A DNA stretch of 24,900 bases, taken from NCBI GenBank assembly GCA_002347965.1, contig DDYN01000009.1, forward strand, positions 1-24,900. Direction: 5' to 3'. Made by a program: the position numbers and the translations under genes. This document shows, piece by piece, positions 14,146 to 23,188 of this stretch (the first letter of the stretch is position 1; every line of letters begins with the position of its first letter). Source of the stretch: UBA2233 sp002347965 [NCBI: Nitrospirae bacterium UBA2233]. GTDB lineage: Bacteria; UBA2233. Under the pieces are notes generated by a model. That model was not told where the DNA came from. It saw nothing but the letters and a program-made list of their open reading frames with translations, and made no database searches.

Positions 14146-15408
14146 ATGAAGCTTCCCGGCACGCTTCGTGCTTTCCGGTCGCACAACTACAGGCTATTCT
14201 TTGCCGGCCATGGCATCTCGCTCGTTGGAAGCTGGATACAGCAGGTGGCGCTCGGATGGCTTGTGTACCGGCTTACCTCGTCTCCTTGGTGCCTGGGGCT
14301 CGTGGGCTTTTTAGACCAAATTCCGATCTTCCTGTTCGGCCCGATTGGCGGGGTCGTCTCGGACCGTTTCGATCGAAGAAAAGTGTTGATCATCTCCCAG
14401 GCTCTTGCGCTTCTCCAGGCGTTTTTGCTCGCACTGCTCGTGTTCTCCGGGAGGGCTTCGGTGGCATGGATTTACCCCTTGGCTTTTATGCTTGGCGTTG
14501 CCCACGCGCTTGATGTGCCCACGCGCCAGGCCTTTGTGTTGGACATGATCGATCGCGCCGAGGACCTAGGCAATGCGATCGCGCTCAACTCCTCGATGGT
14601 GAACGTGGCGCGCTTCTTAGGGCCTATGGTTGCCGGCGGGCTGATCGCGGCCGTGGGCGAGGGGTGGTGTTTCCTTCTGAACGCGCTTAGCTATTTGGCG
14701 GTGATCGGCTCGCTCATCGTGATGCGAACCCGAAAAGGTGCAAGAATCACCCCAAACCAGCCCTTTATCGCCGCGTTCAAGGAAGGCTTTACCTACACGT
14801 TCGGCTTCTTGCCGCTACGCACGATCGTAATCTACCTGGGGCTCATCAGCCTTGTGGGGACCCCCTATCAAACGCTGGCCCCGATGTTTGCCAGGGATGT
14901 CTTTCATGGAGGTCCAAGCACGCTTGGGGCTTTGATGGCCGCCTCTGGGGTTGGGGCGCTAGCGGGCGCGCTGTACCTTGCCTCGCGAAACAGCGTGTTT
15001 GGCCTTGGCCGCCACATCCGGGCGGCAGGGTTTTTGTTCGGGGTTGCGCTCGTTGCTTACGCGCTTTCTGATAGGCTTTGGGGCTCGCTTTGCTTCCTAG
15101 CGCTCGTAGGTTTCGGGATGATCGTTCAGATGGCCGCATCTAACACGCTCTTACAGACGATTGCCGAGGAGGACAAACGAGGAAGGGTGATGAGCTTTTT
15201 TGCCATGGCCTTCCGGGGCATGGTGCCGTTTGGCAGCCTGTTGGCTGGAACGCTAGCATCAAATTTTGGGGCGCCAACGAGCGTTTTGATGGGCGGGCTG
15301 GCCGCGCTGGTAGGGGCGACGTGGTTTTCTTTGGAATTGCCGAAAATGCGCGTTTCGCTTCAGGCCGTGTACCAAAAGAAGGGCTTCCTTAAGACCCCCT
15401 CTGGCTAA
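14146..15408 (+). CDS. MFS transporter (MFS_3/EntS-like)
   Basis: A 420-residue 12-helix major facilitator, of the MFS_3 (enterobactin-exporter EntS-like) kind. It starts LRAFRSHNYRLFFAGHGISLVGSWIQQVALGWLVYRLT, a strongly characteristic N-terminus. The loop 2-3 signature reads GGVVSDRFDRRKVL. A second-half equivalent lies near IAEEDKRGRVMSFFAMAFRGMVPFGSLLAG. The family includes siderophore and drug exporters; the substrate is not inferable here. The ATG at 14146 has only weak shine-dalgarno (GAAGAAA); the N-terminus aligns well with the family. It ends in a 4-base tail overlap with bioA on the other strand. Nothing nearby (no siderophore genes) points to a substrate. Confidence 0.9.
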   Translation: MKLPGTLRAFRSHNYRLFFAGHGISLVGSWIQQVALGWLVYRLTSSPWCLGLVGFLDQIPIFLFGPIGGVVSDRFDRRKVLIISQALALLQAFLLALLVFSGRASVAWIYPLAFMLGVAHALDVPTRQAFVLDMIDRAEDLGNAIALNSSMVNVARFLGPMVAGGLIAAVGEGWCFLLNALSYLAVIGSLIVMRTRKGARITPNQPFIAAFKEGFTYTFGFLPLRTIVIYLGLISLVGTPYQTLAPMFARDVFHGGPSTLGALMAASGVGALAGALYLASRNSVFGLGRHIRAAGFLFGVALVAYALSDRLWGSLCFLALVGFGMIVQMAASNTLLQTIAEEDKRGRVMSFFAMAFRGMVPFGSLLAGTLASNFGAPTSVLMGGLAALVGATWFSLELPKMRVSLQAVYQKKGFLKTPSG

Positions 15409-16772
15409 AGGGATTCCACGGTTGCTTTGAGCGAATCAAAGAGAATACCCACGAGCTCTCTTAGCGTTTCCTCCTCGATTGCCAAAGGCGGCATCAAAAC
15501 AAGCACGTCCCCCAAAGGCCTTACCAGCGCCCCGCGTTTTCTCGCCTCTAGCGTGACCCTATGGCCTAGACAGAGTTCCCCTGAAAAAGGCTTTTTGCCG
15601 TTTCGGTCTTGGACGAGTTCAACCCCAACCATGAACCCGAGCCGTCTCACCTCGCCGACGTACGGAAGCGAAGCAAACTTCAAGAGCTCTTCTTTGAGCA
15701 CGTTTGCCTTTAAGGCGAGGCGCTCGAGCGTCCGGTCTTTCTCGAAGACATCAAGGCTGGCCAAGGCGGCCGCTGAAGCGAGCGGGTTGCCCGTGTAAGT
15801 GTGGCCGTGGTAGAACGTCGTGCCCAAGAAGGCCTCGAAGACCCGCTCGGTGGCGAGCGTTGCCGCAAGCGGCAGGTAGCCGCCTGTTACGCCCTTGGCA
15901 AGCGTGAGTATGTCGGGGGTTATACCCTCGTGCTCCGAGGCGAACATCCTGCCCGTACGCCCGAACCCTGTCGCTACCTCGTCTACAATCATCAAGATGC
16001 CAAGCTGTGCCGAGAGCTCCCGGACTTTCCTAAGGTACCCTTCCGGGTGGACAATCATCCCGCCTGCCGCCTGGATCTTGGGCTCCAAGATAACCGCGCA
16101 TGCCTGTTTGTGGTGCTCAAAGAAGGCCCTTTCGAGCGCGTTGAAACACTCGTGATCGCAGGATTCCTGGCGTTGATTCCAGGGACAGCGGAAGCAGTAA
16201 GGGGCCTGGACTTGAATGCTTTTAAACAGCAAAGGCTCGAACAGCCTGTGAAAGGCGGCGATCCCGCCAACGCTGACCGCGCCCAGCGTGTCGCCGTGGT
16301 AGGCGTTCGTGAGGCAAAGGAATGTGGTTCTTTGGGTCTCCCCAAGGTTCTGCCAGTACTGGAAAGCCATCTTAAGCGCGATCTCGACGGCCGCCGCGCC
16401 CGTGTCCGAGTAGAACACGCGGCTTAAGCCTTGTGGCGCAACCTCGATGAGGCGCTCGGCCAGCAGGATACCGGGGGGGTGGCTGGCCCCAAGCATAGTC
16501 GAGTGCTCCAAGCGAGCTAGCTGTTCTTTGATTGCTCGGTTGATCTCTGGCCGGTTGTGGCCGTGAATATTAACCCAAAGCGAGGAGACGCCGTCGATGT
16601 AGCGCCTTCCTTCCGTATCGAACAGGAACACGCCCTCGGCTCGATCGATGATGAGCTGCTCCTCCTCGAGCCACTTGGTCATGGGGGTGAAAGGGTGCCA
16701 GAGGTGGCGCTTGCCGAGCTCGGCAAGCGTACGCGTTCGCAATTCCATGAGGCTTTTCTCCCGTGCGTTCAT
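15405..16772 (-). CDS. bioA: Adenosylmethionine-8-amino-7-oxononanoate aminotransferase
   Basis: BioA transfers an amino group from S-adenosylmethionine to 8-amino-7-oxononanoate, giving 7,8-diaminononanoate in biotin synthesis. The 455-residue class-III PLP enzyme has LWHPFTPM at 24-31, a BioA hallmark. AYHGDTLGAVSVGG lies at 157-170. D264 in VDEVATGFGRTG binds the PLP ring nitrogen, and K293 in LTLAKGVTGGYLPLAAT forms the Schiff base. Cysteines at 193, 196, 205 and 209 (CFRC, CDHEC) form the cluster common in Firmicutes/delta-type BioA. The ATG overlaps the bioF stop (ATGA), so bioF and bioA are co-translated. Other bio genes are not in the window. Confidence 0.97.
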   Translation of the reverse strand: MNAREKSLMELRTRTLAELGKRHLWHPFTPMTKWLEEEQLIIDRAEGVFLFDTEGRRYIDGVSSLWVNIHGHNRPEINRAIKEQLARLEHSTMLGASHPPGILLAERLIEVAPQGLSRVFYSDTGAAAVEIALKMAFQYWQNLGETQRTTFLCLTNAYHGDTLGAVSVGGIAAFHRLFEPLLFKSIQVQAPYCFRCPWNQRQESCDHECFNALERAFFEHHKQACAVILEPKIQAAGGMIVHPEGYLRKVRELSAQLGILMIVDEVATGFGRTGRMFASEHEGITPDILTLAKGVTGGYLPLAATLATERVFEAFLGTTFYHGHTYTGNPLASAAALASLDVFEKDRTLERLALKANVLKEELLKFASLPYVGEVRRLGFMVGVELVQDRNGKKPFSGELCLGHRVTLEARKRGALVRPLGDVLVLMPPLAIEEETLRELVGILFDSLKATVESL

Positions 16773-17935
16773 GAAAGCAGCCCTAAGGCCTTACCCCACA
16801 AGGAGAACGCCTCGAGCACCGATTGAAGCTGGGGCGCGGTGTGAGCGGCCGTCGGGGTGATACGAAGCCTCGAGGTGCCCTCGGGCACGCTCGGCGGACG
16901 GATCGGGGCGATGAACACGCCCGCTTGAAAGAGCGCATTCCCAAAGGCCAGCGCATGGCTTGCCTTGCCGATGATCAAGGGTAGGATGGGCGTTTCGCTC
17001 TGCAGGCTCCAGCCTAGGCCTGCTAACCCGGATTTCAGCAGGTTGGCGTTTTGCCAGAGCCTTTCGATGCGTCCCGGGTGCTCTTTAATAAGCTCGAGCG
17101 CGGCCGCCGCGGCCCCCACGGCGGAAGGGGGAAGGCCCGTCGTGAAGATGAAGGCACGCGCGGTGTTGATGAGGTATTCCCGAATTGAGCGGCTGGAACA
17201 AACGAACGCCCCGAAACTCCCAAGAGCCTTGCCGAGCGTCCCGATGAGCACGTCCACCCCTTCTTGGAGCCCAAAATGCTCAAGGGCGCCCTTGCCAGAC
17301 TTCCCAAGAACGCCCGTTGCGTGTGCCTCGTCCAAGACAAGCAGAGCGTCGAAGCGCTTTTTGAGCTCGACGATCTCTGGCAAGGGCGCGATGTCGCCAT
17401 CCATGCTAAACACGCTCTCCGTAACGATAAGACGCCTTCCGTAGCCCTTGGCCTTTTGGAGCATTTCCTCCAAGGCAGAGATATCCCTGTGGGGGTAAAC
17501 GCGCACCGCCGCCCTCGAAAGCCTGCAGCCATCGATTAAGCTCGCATGGTTTAGCGCATCCGAAAAGATCACATCGGTTGGGCCAACAAGCGCTTGGAGG
17601 ACGCCTAGGTTTGCCATGTAGCCAGTGCTCATGACAAGGGCGGCCTCGAAGCCTTTGAAGCTGGCCAGCTCGCGCTCAAAGTCGAGGTGAATTTGGAGCG
17701 TTCCGGCAACGAGCCTAGAGCTGCCAGACCCTCCCCCAAAGCGCCTGGCCGCCTCGATCGCGCCCTCGATCACGCGTGGATGGGCCGCGAGACCCAGGTA
17801 GTCGTTCGAGCAGAGGTTGATTAGTTTCCGGCCCTCGATCGAGATCAGCGGCCCTTGGGCCCCTTCTAGGCTGAGGGGAGTTCGCAAGAGGCCTTCGCGC
17901 TCGAGGCGCTTGAGAGTTTGCGCAAGTTCATCCAT
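16769..17935 (-). CDS. bioF: 8-amino-7-oxononanoate synthase
   Basis: BioF condenses pimeloyl-ACP (or -CoA) with alanine, releasing CO2, to make 8-amino-7-oxononanoate. The 388-residue PLP alpha-oxoamine synthase has NLCSNDYLGLA at 40-50, GSGSSRLVAGT at 69-79, FSDALNHASLIDG at 124-136, D202 and H205 in LDEAHATGVLG, and the lysine K236 in GTLGKALGSFG. Related enzymes (2-amino-3-ketobutyrate ligase, serine palmitoyltransferase) share these, but linkage to bioA settles the assignment. The ATG follows an AT-rich stretch with only a weak shine-dalgarno (GAG). I see no BirA operator in the 199-base upstream gap. Its product feeds directly into BioA. Confidence 0.96.
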   Translation of the reverse strand: MDELAQTLKRLEREGLLRTPLSLEGAQGPLISIEGRKLINLCSNDYLGLAAHPRVIEGAIEAARRFGGGSGSSRLVAGTLQIHLDFERELASFKGFEAALVMSTGYMANLGVLQALVGPTDVIFSDALNHASLIDGCRLSRAAVRVYPHRDISALEEMLQKAKGYGRRLIVTESVFSMDGDIAPLPEIVELKKRFDALLVLDEAHATGVLGKSGKGALEHFGLQEGVDVLIGTLGKALGSFGAFVCSSRSIREYLINTARAFIFTTGLPPSAVGAAAAALELIKEHPGRIERLWQNANLLKSGLAGLGWSLQSETPILPLIIGKASHALAFGNALFQAGVFIAPIRPPSVPEGTSRLRITPTAAHTAPQLQSVLEAFSLWGKALGLLS

Positions 17936-18025
17936 GGCGTTACTCTAAAAAAAGAAAAACATAATTTTAGGGGTCTACAGCGCTTCAAAGACCTCATTGT
18001 AGCTTCCGGAGCGGATCTTTGCCAA

Positions 18026-18044
18026 CACCTTAACCAGGTTGGTG
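18026..18044. repeat. Interrupted inverted repeat between bioF and the flavoprotein gene
   Basis: CACC-TT-AACC-A-GGTT-GGTG is an imperfect dyad of 8 matched base pairs around a central A, in the shared upstream region of two divergent genes. Such a site could bind a regulator, but no factor can be named, and it does not match the BirA operator. It is offered only as a possible operator. Confidence 0.25.
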
Positions 18045-18134
18045 AGGACAGCCGGGGAACCTGTAGGCATGACTTGTTCGAGGGCCCGTGACCTCGATTT
18101 GTATTCCAAGCAACCTATTAAAGTGAGGCCAGGC

Positions 18135-19256
18135 ATGCATTATCCGAACCTCTTCCAGGCGTTTTCTCTTAAGGGCATCCAGATCAAGAACCGGATCGTT
18201 CTTGCCCCGATGTACACCGGCTGGTACCAAGAAGACGGGGTCCCTTCGGAGTGGATGGTTGAGCTGTACGCAAGGCGGGCACGAGCGCTGGTAGGCATTA
18301 GCGTAGTCGAATGCGCGGCCGTCAACGAGAGCGCGAAAGGAAGCCCTTGCATGCTCCGGACAGACCAAGACCGATTTATACCCGAGCTTGCAAGGCTGGC
18401 AAGGGCTATAGATAAAAACGGGAGCGTTCCCATCCTGCAGGTTTACCACGCTGGAAGGTACGGGCTTGGCGAACGACCTAAGGCCCCATCGGCCGAGCCC
18501 TTCTTAAAGTCCAAGGCGGGCTACGTCACTCCAGAAGCGCTGGCGGAGAAAGAGATCGAATGCATCGTCCAAGAGTTTGCCGCTGGAGCAAAAAGGGCGA
18601 TCGACGCCGGGTTTGCCGGCATCGAGATCCACGGGGCTACGGGGTACTTGATCGTACAGTTCTTGTCGCCTAGGATGAACAAGCGCCTGGATGCCTACGG
18701 AGGCCCGCTCGAGAACCGGGCGCGTTTTTACCTTGAAGTCGTCCGATCGATTCGCGATGCGATAGGGAAGGGCCCCGTGCTCGGGTGCCGGTTTATGCCG
18801 ACCGAATGGACGGACGGGGGGTTTGGGCTTGGTGAGGCCAAAACTCTGGCCAAGTGGCTCGAGGCGTGCGGCGTCGATTACCTCTCTTGCAACGCGGGTA
18901 CGTACGAATCCTGGGCCAGGACAGAAATTAAAAGGATCATCGCCAAGCCGGGCTACCAGGTTGACGTCGTCCATGAGGTCAAAAAGGCGGTGAACCTCCC
19001 CGTATTCACTAACGGAAGGTTTGTTGTGCCCGATTTGGCGGAAAGAGTGCTCGATGAGGGGAAGGCCGATGCCGTGGCCTTGGCTAGGCCGCTCTTTGCC
19101 GATCCAGAGTATGCAATCAAGGCCTTTGAAGGCCGAGGAGGGGATATTGTAACCTGTAAAGGGGATGGGCTGTGCACCAGGCAGGTTCAGCAGGGCAAAT
19201 GGGCTGTCTGCTCGCAGTGGAAAGAGCCCCCGTGGGGGTTATGCAGCAAGCGCTAG
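18135..19256 (+). CDS. Old Yellow Enzyme-like NADH:flavin oxidoreductase, single-domain
   Basis: An FMN TIM-barrel oxidoreductase of the Old Yellow Enzyme/2,4-dienoyl-CoA reductase family, 373 residues. It has NRIVLAPMYTGW at 19-30, VYHAGR at 103-108, HGATGYLIVQFLSPRMNKRLDAYGG at 166-190, ENRARF at 193-198 and ADAVALARPLFADPE near 311-325, all family hallmarks. The C-terminal flavin/NAD domain of 2,4-dienoyl-CoA reductase is absent. The usual HGA[HN]GYL reads HGATGYL, with Thr169 in place of the substrate-contacting His/Asn. C-terminal cysteines are C341, C347, C359 and C370; one of the usual 4Fe-4S cysteine positions appears lost. The ATG at 18135 has GAGG 6 bases upstream and fits homologues; the frame is open further to 18039. 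The substrate is unknown. It is followed 34 bases on by an SDR gene, probably in one operon. Confidence 0.87.
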   Translation: MHYPNLFQAFSLKGIQIKNRIVLAPMYTGWYQEDGVPSEWMVELYARRARALVGISVVECAAVNESAKGSPCMLRTDQDRFIPELARLARAIDKNGSVPILQVYHAGRYGLGERPKAPSAEPFLKSKAGYVTPEALAEKEIECIVQEFAAGAKRAIDAGFAGIEIHGATGYLIVQFLSPRMNKRLDAYGGPLENRARFYLEVVRSIRDAIGKGPVLGCRFMPTEWTDGGFGLGEAKTLAKWLEACGVDYLSCNAGTYESWARTEIKRIIAKPGYQVDVVHEVKKAVNLPVFTNGRFVVPDLAERVLDEGKADAVALARPLFADPEYAIKAFEGRGGDIVTCKGDGLCTRQVQQGKWAVCSQWKEPPWGLCSKR

Positions 19257-19290
19257 AGGCGTTTCTTCAAAATTAAAAAAGGGGAACGGT

Positions 19291-20037
19291 ATGGTTCTTG
19301 AAGGAAAAGTCGCGATGGTCACGGCTTCATCGAGAGGGATCGGGCTCGAGATCGCAAGGTGCTTTTCTAGGGAGGGGGCCAAGGTCGCCATGACCTCCAG
19401 AAAGCTCGAAAACGTCTCAAGGGCGGCAGAGCAAATCGGAGCGCTTCCTATTCAGGCTCACGCGGGCGAACCTGACCAGGCAGGGGCCGCTTTCGAGGCC
19501 TGCCTTAAGCATTTCGGCAGGCTTGACATCCTCGTGAACAACGCAGCGTCTAACCCAGCCATGAACCCGCTCCACGAAACCCCTCTCGAGCTCTGGGGTA
19601 AGATTCTGGGCGTTGGGCTAACGGGAAACTTTTTAATGAGCCAGCTGGCCGCTCGGCATTTTATCGCAAGCGCCACGAAGGGCGTGATCCTCAACATCGC
19701 CTCGATAGCGGGTCTCGGGGCGAGCCCGCTTTTAGGGGCATACGGGGCGGCCAAGGCGGGGCTCATCTCGCTTACCAAGACAATGGCGGTAGAGCTCGCG
19801 GGCTACGGGATACGTGTAAACGCTATCGCGCCAGGCATCGTACGAACGCGCTTTGCCGGGGCGCTCGTCGAGATGTTCGAAGCGGGCCAGAGCGCGGCCA
19901 ACCCCCTTTTAGCCATTCCGCTGGGGAGGGTAGGAGAGGCCTCCGAGGTGGCCGAGCTTGCGCTCTTTCTCGCTTCCGACAAGGCAAGCTACATCACGGG
20001 TGGCGTCTACCCGATCGACGGGGGCTCTTCGGCCTAA
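19291..20037 (+). CDS. Short-chain dehydrogenase/reductase
   Basis: A classical SDR with NAD(P)-dependent oxidoreductase fold, 248 residues. The cofactor motif is TASSRGIG at 11-18, NNAASNP at 83-89 corresponds to NNAG, and the catalytic triad is S138, Y151 and K155 (Y151xxxK155 in AYGAAKAGLISL). PIDGGSS near the end is typical of FabG-like SDRs. The substrate cannot be inferred, since such proteins range over ketone, steroid and acyl-ACP reductions. The ATG at 19291 has AAGGGG 6 bases upstream; an earlier in-frame start lies inside the flavoprotein gene and is less likely. It follows the Old Yellow Enzyme-like gene, suggesting successive redox steps on one substrate. Confidence 0.9.
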   Translation: MVLEGKVAMVTASSRGIGLEIARCFSREGAKVAMTSRKLENVSRAAEQIGALPIQAHAGEPDQAGAAFEACLKHFGRLDILVNNAASNPAMNPLHETPLELWGKILGVGLTGNFLMSQLAARHFIASATKGVILNIASIAGLGASPLLGAYGAAKAGLISLTKTMAVELAGYGIRVNAIAPGIVRTRFAGALVEMFEAGQSAANPLLAIPLGRVGEASEVAELALFLASDKASYITGGVYPIDGGSSA

Positions 20038-20038
20038 T

Positions 20039-20055
20039 CGCCGGACAGACCGGCG
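20039..20055 (+). terminator. Hairpin after the SDR gene
   Basis: CGCCGG, a 5-base loop (ACAGA) and CCGGCG form a perfect 6-bp GC-rich stem 1 base past the SDR stop. No T run follows, so termination is not certain. The remaining convergent gap to 20221 shows a 12-base CG-rich palindrome at 20130-20141 and nothing else I can identify. Confidence 0.35.
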
Positions 20056-20221
20056 CCTTCAGGGGCCACCGTACGCTCGGGCGGCCCTAGTCTATCCGCC
20101 CTCGATGGGTTGACGCAAAGCTCCAACGCCGGGCGCGCCCGCAAGCCCAGACCCAAAATAACGACGTCATGGCTTTTTTACGAATAGCGCTCGGATGTTC
20201 CTTCGTAGGGCTTCGAGTTTG

Positions 20222-22372
20222 CTAGCGTTGTTCTACCACGGCCAAAAGCGCCATCAAGGCGGGGATGTAGGCCTTATGGGCGTACTCTTTGAGCATCCTG
20301 CGGGCGCTAAAGGTCGGGCCGCAGCTTTTGATCGCGGCCTTCATCATGGCAACCCAGCCGTGAGGGATTCCGTCTTCCCCCAAGTCGTAGTACAAAGGGA
20401 TAATCTCTTGTTCGAGCGCTCGGTAGAGCGCTTCGGCGTCCGCCATGTCCCTGTTCTCGGTAGGCGTCTCAACCCCGAAGGTCCAGCCGTTTTGGCCGTT
20501 GAACCCCTCGACCCACCAGCCATCCAGAATGCTCAAATTTGGGACGCCATTCAAGGCGGCTTTCATGCCCGAGGTTCCGGAAGCTTCCAGTGGAGGGATG
20601 GGGTTGTTGAGCCAGGCATCCACGCCGTGCACCAAGTACTGGGCGGTTTGTTCGCCGTAGTCTTCTACAAACGCGATCCTCCCGCAGAAGGCGGGGTCCT
20701 TTGCGACGTTGAACACGTTTTGAAGGATACGTTTGCCTAGGCTGTCGTCTGGATGGGCCTTGCCTGCAAAAATAACCTGAACGGGCCTTAACGGGTTGGA
20801 TACGATACGCTTAAGCCGTTCCGGGTCGGAAAGGATCAAATCGGCGCGCTTGTAGGCGGCGAAGCGCCTTGCGAACCCAAGCGTGAGGACAAACGGGTCA
20901 AGAAGTGCCCCTTGGGCCAGCCCTACCGATGCGGGCACCTTATCGCGGGCCCAACGGCGCCTAGCACGCTCGCGCATGATGTTTAAGAGCTTGGTTTTGA
21001 GCCAGATATGCAGCTCCCAAAGTTCTTTATCCGGGACGTCCTGGATATTCGACCAGGTTCTTGGGTCGTCATGGCGCTCCAGCCAGTCTCGGCCCAAATG
21101 ACGGTCGAACAACAGCCCTACTTTTGGGTCTACCCAGGTAGGTACGTGCACGCCGTTGGTTACGTGGAAGATGGGAATTTCCTCCGGCCTTTTGTCCTTC
21201 CAAAGTGCCTTCCACATGTCTTTACTCACTTCAAGGTGCTTTTTGCTGACAGCATTGGCGAAATGGCACATTCTTAAGGCAAATACGGCCATGTTAAACC
21301 CAGCGTTCGGGTCGGCAGGGTTCAGCCCGAGCTTGAAGAACGCCTCACGGTTTAGCCCGAGCGCTTCCCAGTAGGGATGGAAGTATTTCTCCATGAGCGC
21401 GTAGCTGAATACGTCGATCCCCGCAGGAACGGGGGTATGCGTTGTGAATAGAGAGGTCCTGTAGATATACTCCTTGGCCTGCTCAAAATCGAGCCCTCGC
21501 TCCATGAGACCCCTGGCATGCTCCAAAAGGGCGAAGGCTGGGTGCCCCTCGTTTAAATGGACCATGAACTCTTGAAGACCGAGCGTTTTTAGGACCGCTA
21601 TGCCGCCAAGCCCTAGAACAATTTCCTGGCGGAGACGCTCCTCTGGATCCCCCATGTAGAGCCTAGCCGAGATTTCCCTGTTCCAAGGGTCGTTTACCTC
21701 GATGTTCGTGTCCATTAAATAAAGAGGAACACGGCCGACCTGAACCCGCCATACAGAGACGTATATGGCGGGTTCGACGACAGGGACGCGAACGATCAGC
21801 CATTTGCCCGCTTTGTCCTTAACCTTTTCTATCGGCAGATAGTTGTAGTTTATAAGCTCGCGGTGTTCTTCCTGCCAGCCTTGTTCAGTGAGTCTCTGGT
21901 GAACGTAGCCTTCAGGGTAGAAGAGCCCTATACCTACGACCGGGACACCCAAATCGCTAGATTCCTTAAGGTGGTCGCCCGCCAGTACGCCAAGCCCTCC
22001 GGCATAGATGGGGAGAGACCGGTGAAGGCCGTACTCGAAACTAAAGTAGGCGATGAGTGGCTCTTTTTGTGGCCTTGGAAAAACCGCGTCGAACCATCTA
22101 GAAGTGTTGACCATGTAGGCCTCGAACTCGGCCATGACCTCGTCGTAGAGGCGAAGGTACGACGGGCTTTTGCAGGCCTTCTCTAGTGCCCCCAAGGGAA
22201 GCTCGCTTAGCATCTTTACAGGGTTGTGAATGCTTTCCTTCCAGCGCATTCTTCCCAGGAGCTTGAACAGCATCCGGGCCTTCGGGTTCCAGCTCCAGTA
22301 GAGGTTCATGGAGAGTTTTCCTAGGCCGTTAATCCTTTCGGGCAACAGGGGACAGGCACTATTCTGCGTCAA
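20222..22372 (-). CDS. glgP: Alpha-glucan (glycogen) phosphorylase, short TIGR02094-type
   Basis: Glucan phosphorylase releases glucose-1-phosphate from the non-reducing ends of glycogen or maltodextrin with inorganic phosphate, using PLP as a phosphate-handling cofactor. The 716-residue protein has the short N-terminal DUF3417-like start (WSWNPKARMLFKLLG), AYFSFEYGLHRSLPIYAGGLGVLAGDHLKESSDLG at 108-142, FVTNGVHVPTW-like VTNGVHVPTWVDP, GFARRFAAYKRADLI and the PLP lysine at K604 in SGTSGMKAALNG. This is the non-classical alpha-glucan phosphorylase family, shorter than E. coli GlgP. The start is TTG at 22372 with AAGG 9 bases upstream; no in-frame ATG lies nearby. It is last in the minus-strand run after the kinase and mutase genes, feeding glucose-1-phosphate toward glycolysis. 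Confidence 0.95.
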   Translation of the reverse strand: MTQNSACPLLPERINGLGKLSMNLYWSWNPKARMLFKLLGRMRWKESIHNPVKMLSELPLGALEKACKSPSYLRLYDEVMAEFEAYMVNTSRWFDAVFPRPQKEPLIAYFSFEYGLHRSLPIYAGGLGVLAGDHLKESSDLGVPVVGIGLFYPEGYVHQRLTEQGWQEEHRELINYNYLPIEKVKDKAGKWLIVRVPVVEPAIYVSVWRVQVGRVPLYLMDTNIEVNDPWNREISARLYMGDPEERLRQEIVLGLGGIAVLKTLGLQEFMVHLNEGHPAFALLEHARGLMERGLDFEQAKEYIYRTSLFTTHTPVPAGIDVFSYALMEKYFHPYWEALGLNREAFFKLGLNPADPNAGFNMAVFALRMCHFANAVSKKHLEVSKDMWKALWKDKRPEEIPIFHVTNGVHVPTWVDPKVGLLFDRHLGRDWLERHDDPRTWSNIQDVPDKELWELHIWLKTKLLNIMRERARRRWARDKVPASVGLAQGALLDPFVLTLGFARRFAAYKRADLILSDPERLKRIVSNPLRPVQVIFAGKAHPDDSLGKRILQNVFNVAKDPAFCGRIAFVEDYGEQTAQYLVHGVDAWLNNPIPPLEASGTSGMKAALNGVPNLSILDGWWVEGFNGQNGWTFGVETPTENRDMADAEALYRALEQEIIPLYYDLGEDGIPHGWVAMMKAAIKSCGPTFSARRMLKEYAHKAYIPALMALLAVVEQR

Positions 22373-22424
22373 TGTCGTTCACCTTCTTAATCTTGAGGAT
22401 AAAGTCAAAGAAAGGGCTCAACGC

Positions 22425-23168
22425 TCAAGGTTTGACCTGATGCTTGACGGCATCCTGGGCCTTCTTGATCTCTTCGGGGTTTCCTAAATAGTAGCGGCTA
22501 AGAGGGTTAAGCTCCTCGTCGAGCTCGTAGACCAACGGAAACCCTGTCGGAATGTTCAGGCCCACAATATCTTGATCGGAGATTCCGTCCAAGTACTTTA
22601 CGAGTGCGCGCAGGCTGTTGCCGTGGGCGGCGATTAGCACGCTCTTCCCGTTCCGGATTTTGGGGACGATTGCATCTTGCCAGAACGGGATCGTTCTTTG
22701 AAGGGTTGTTTTAAGCGATTCGGAGGCAGGCAAAAGCCTTGAGTCTAGCTCTCGGTAGCGCGGGTCGAACTTAGGGTGCCTTGGATCGTCCGACTCGAGC
22801 TCTGGCGGGGGGATGTCGTAGCTGCGCCGCCAGGCCAGCACTTGTTCCGACCCGTACCTCTCGGCCGTTTCTTGCTTGTTGAGCCCCTGGAGCGCTCCGT
22901 AGTGACGCTCGTTCAGCCTCCATGACCGTTGGACAGGCACCCACATCAAACCCATTTCTTCCATCACGATCCACAGCGTTCGTATGGCCCGTTTTAGGAC
23001 CGAGGTAAGCGCATAATCGAAGCTGACCGCGGCTTCCTTGAGGAGGTTCGCCGCGTTTTTTGCCTCCCTAACGCCCTGCTCGGACAAATCGACATCCACC
23101 CAGCCCGTAAAGCGGTTATCCAGGTTCCAGGTGCTCTGTCCATGCCTTAGGAGAACCAGCCGGTACAT
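22425..23168 (-). CDS. gpmA: 2,3-bisphosphoglycerate-dependent phosphoglycerate mutase
   Basis: GpmA interconverts 3- and 2-phosphoglycerate in glycolysis and gluconeogenesis through a phosphohistidine. The 247-residue protein has [12 protein letters not shown] (H9 nucleophile), [15 protein letters not shown] at 18-32, E87 in [15 protein letters not shown], and H182 in [15 protein letters not shown]. These are typical of dPGM, and the length fits. The ATG follows AAGGGGG with normal spacing. The gene lies 20 bases after the PfkB-family kinase and 52 before glgP on the same strand, so the three form a carbohydrate operon. Confidence 0.97.
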   Translation of the reverse strand: MYRLVLLRHGQSTWNLDNRFTGWVDVDLSEQGVREAKNAANLLKEAAVSFDYALTSVLKRAIRTLWIVMEEMGLMWVPVQRSWRLNERHYGALQGLNKQETAERYGSEQVLAWRRSYDIPPPELESDDPRHPKFDPRYRELDSRLLPASESLKTTLQRTIPFWQDAIVPKIRNGKSVLIAAHGNSLRALVKYLDGISDQDIVGLNIPTGFPLVYELDEELNPLSRYYLGNPEEIKKAQDAVKHQVKP

Positions 23169-23188
23169 ATCTGCCCCCTTTTCGCCCT

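Noticed and set aside
15801-16427. 208-codon plus-strand ORF
   Set aside because: It is antisense to bioA and shows no family motif.
17936-18134. BirA operator in the biotin gene upstream region
   Set aside because: No TTGTAAACC-type arm with a matching inverted arm is seen in the 199-base gap.
20130-20141. 12-base perfect palindrome CGGGCGCGCCCG
   Set aside because: A GC-rich palindrome without loop, T tract or a second copy in a convergent gap; likely chance in this base composition.
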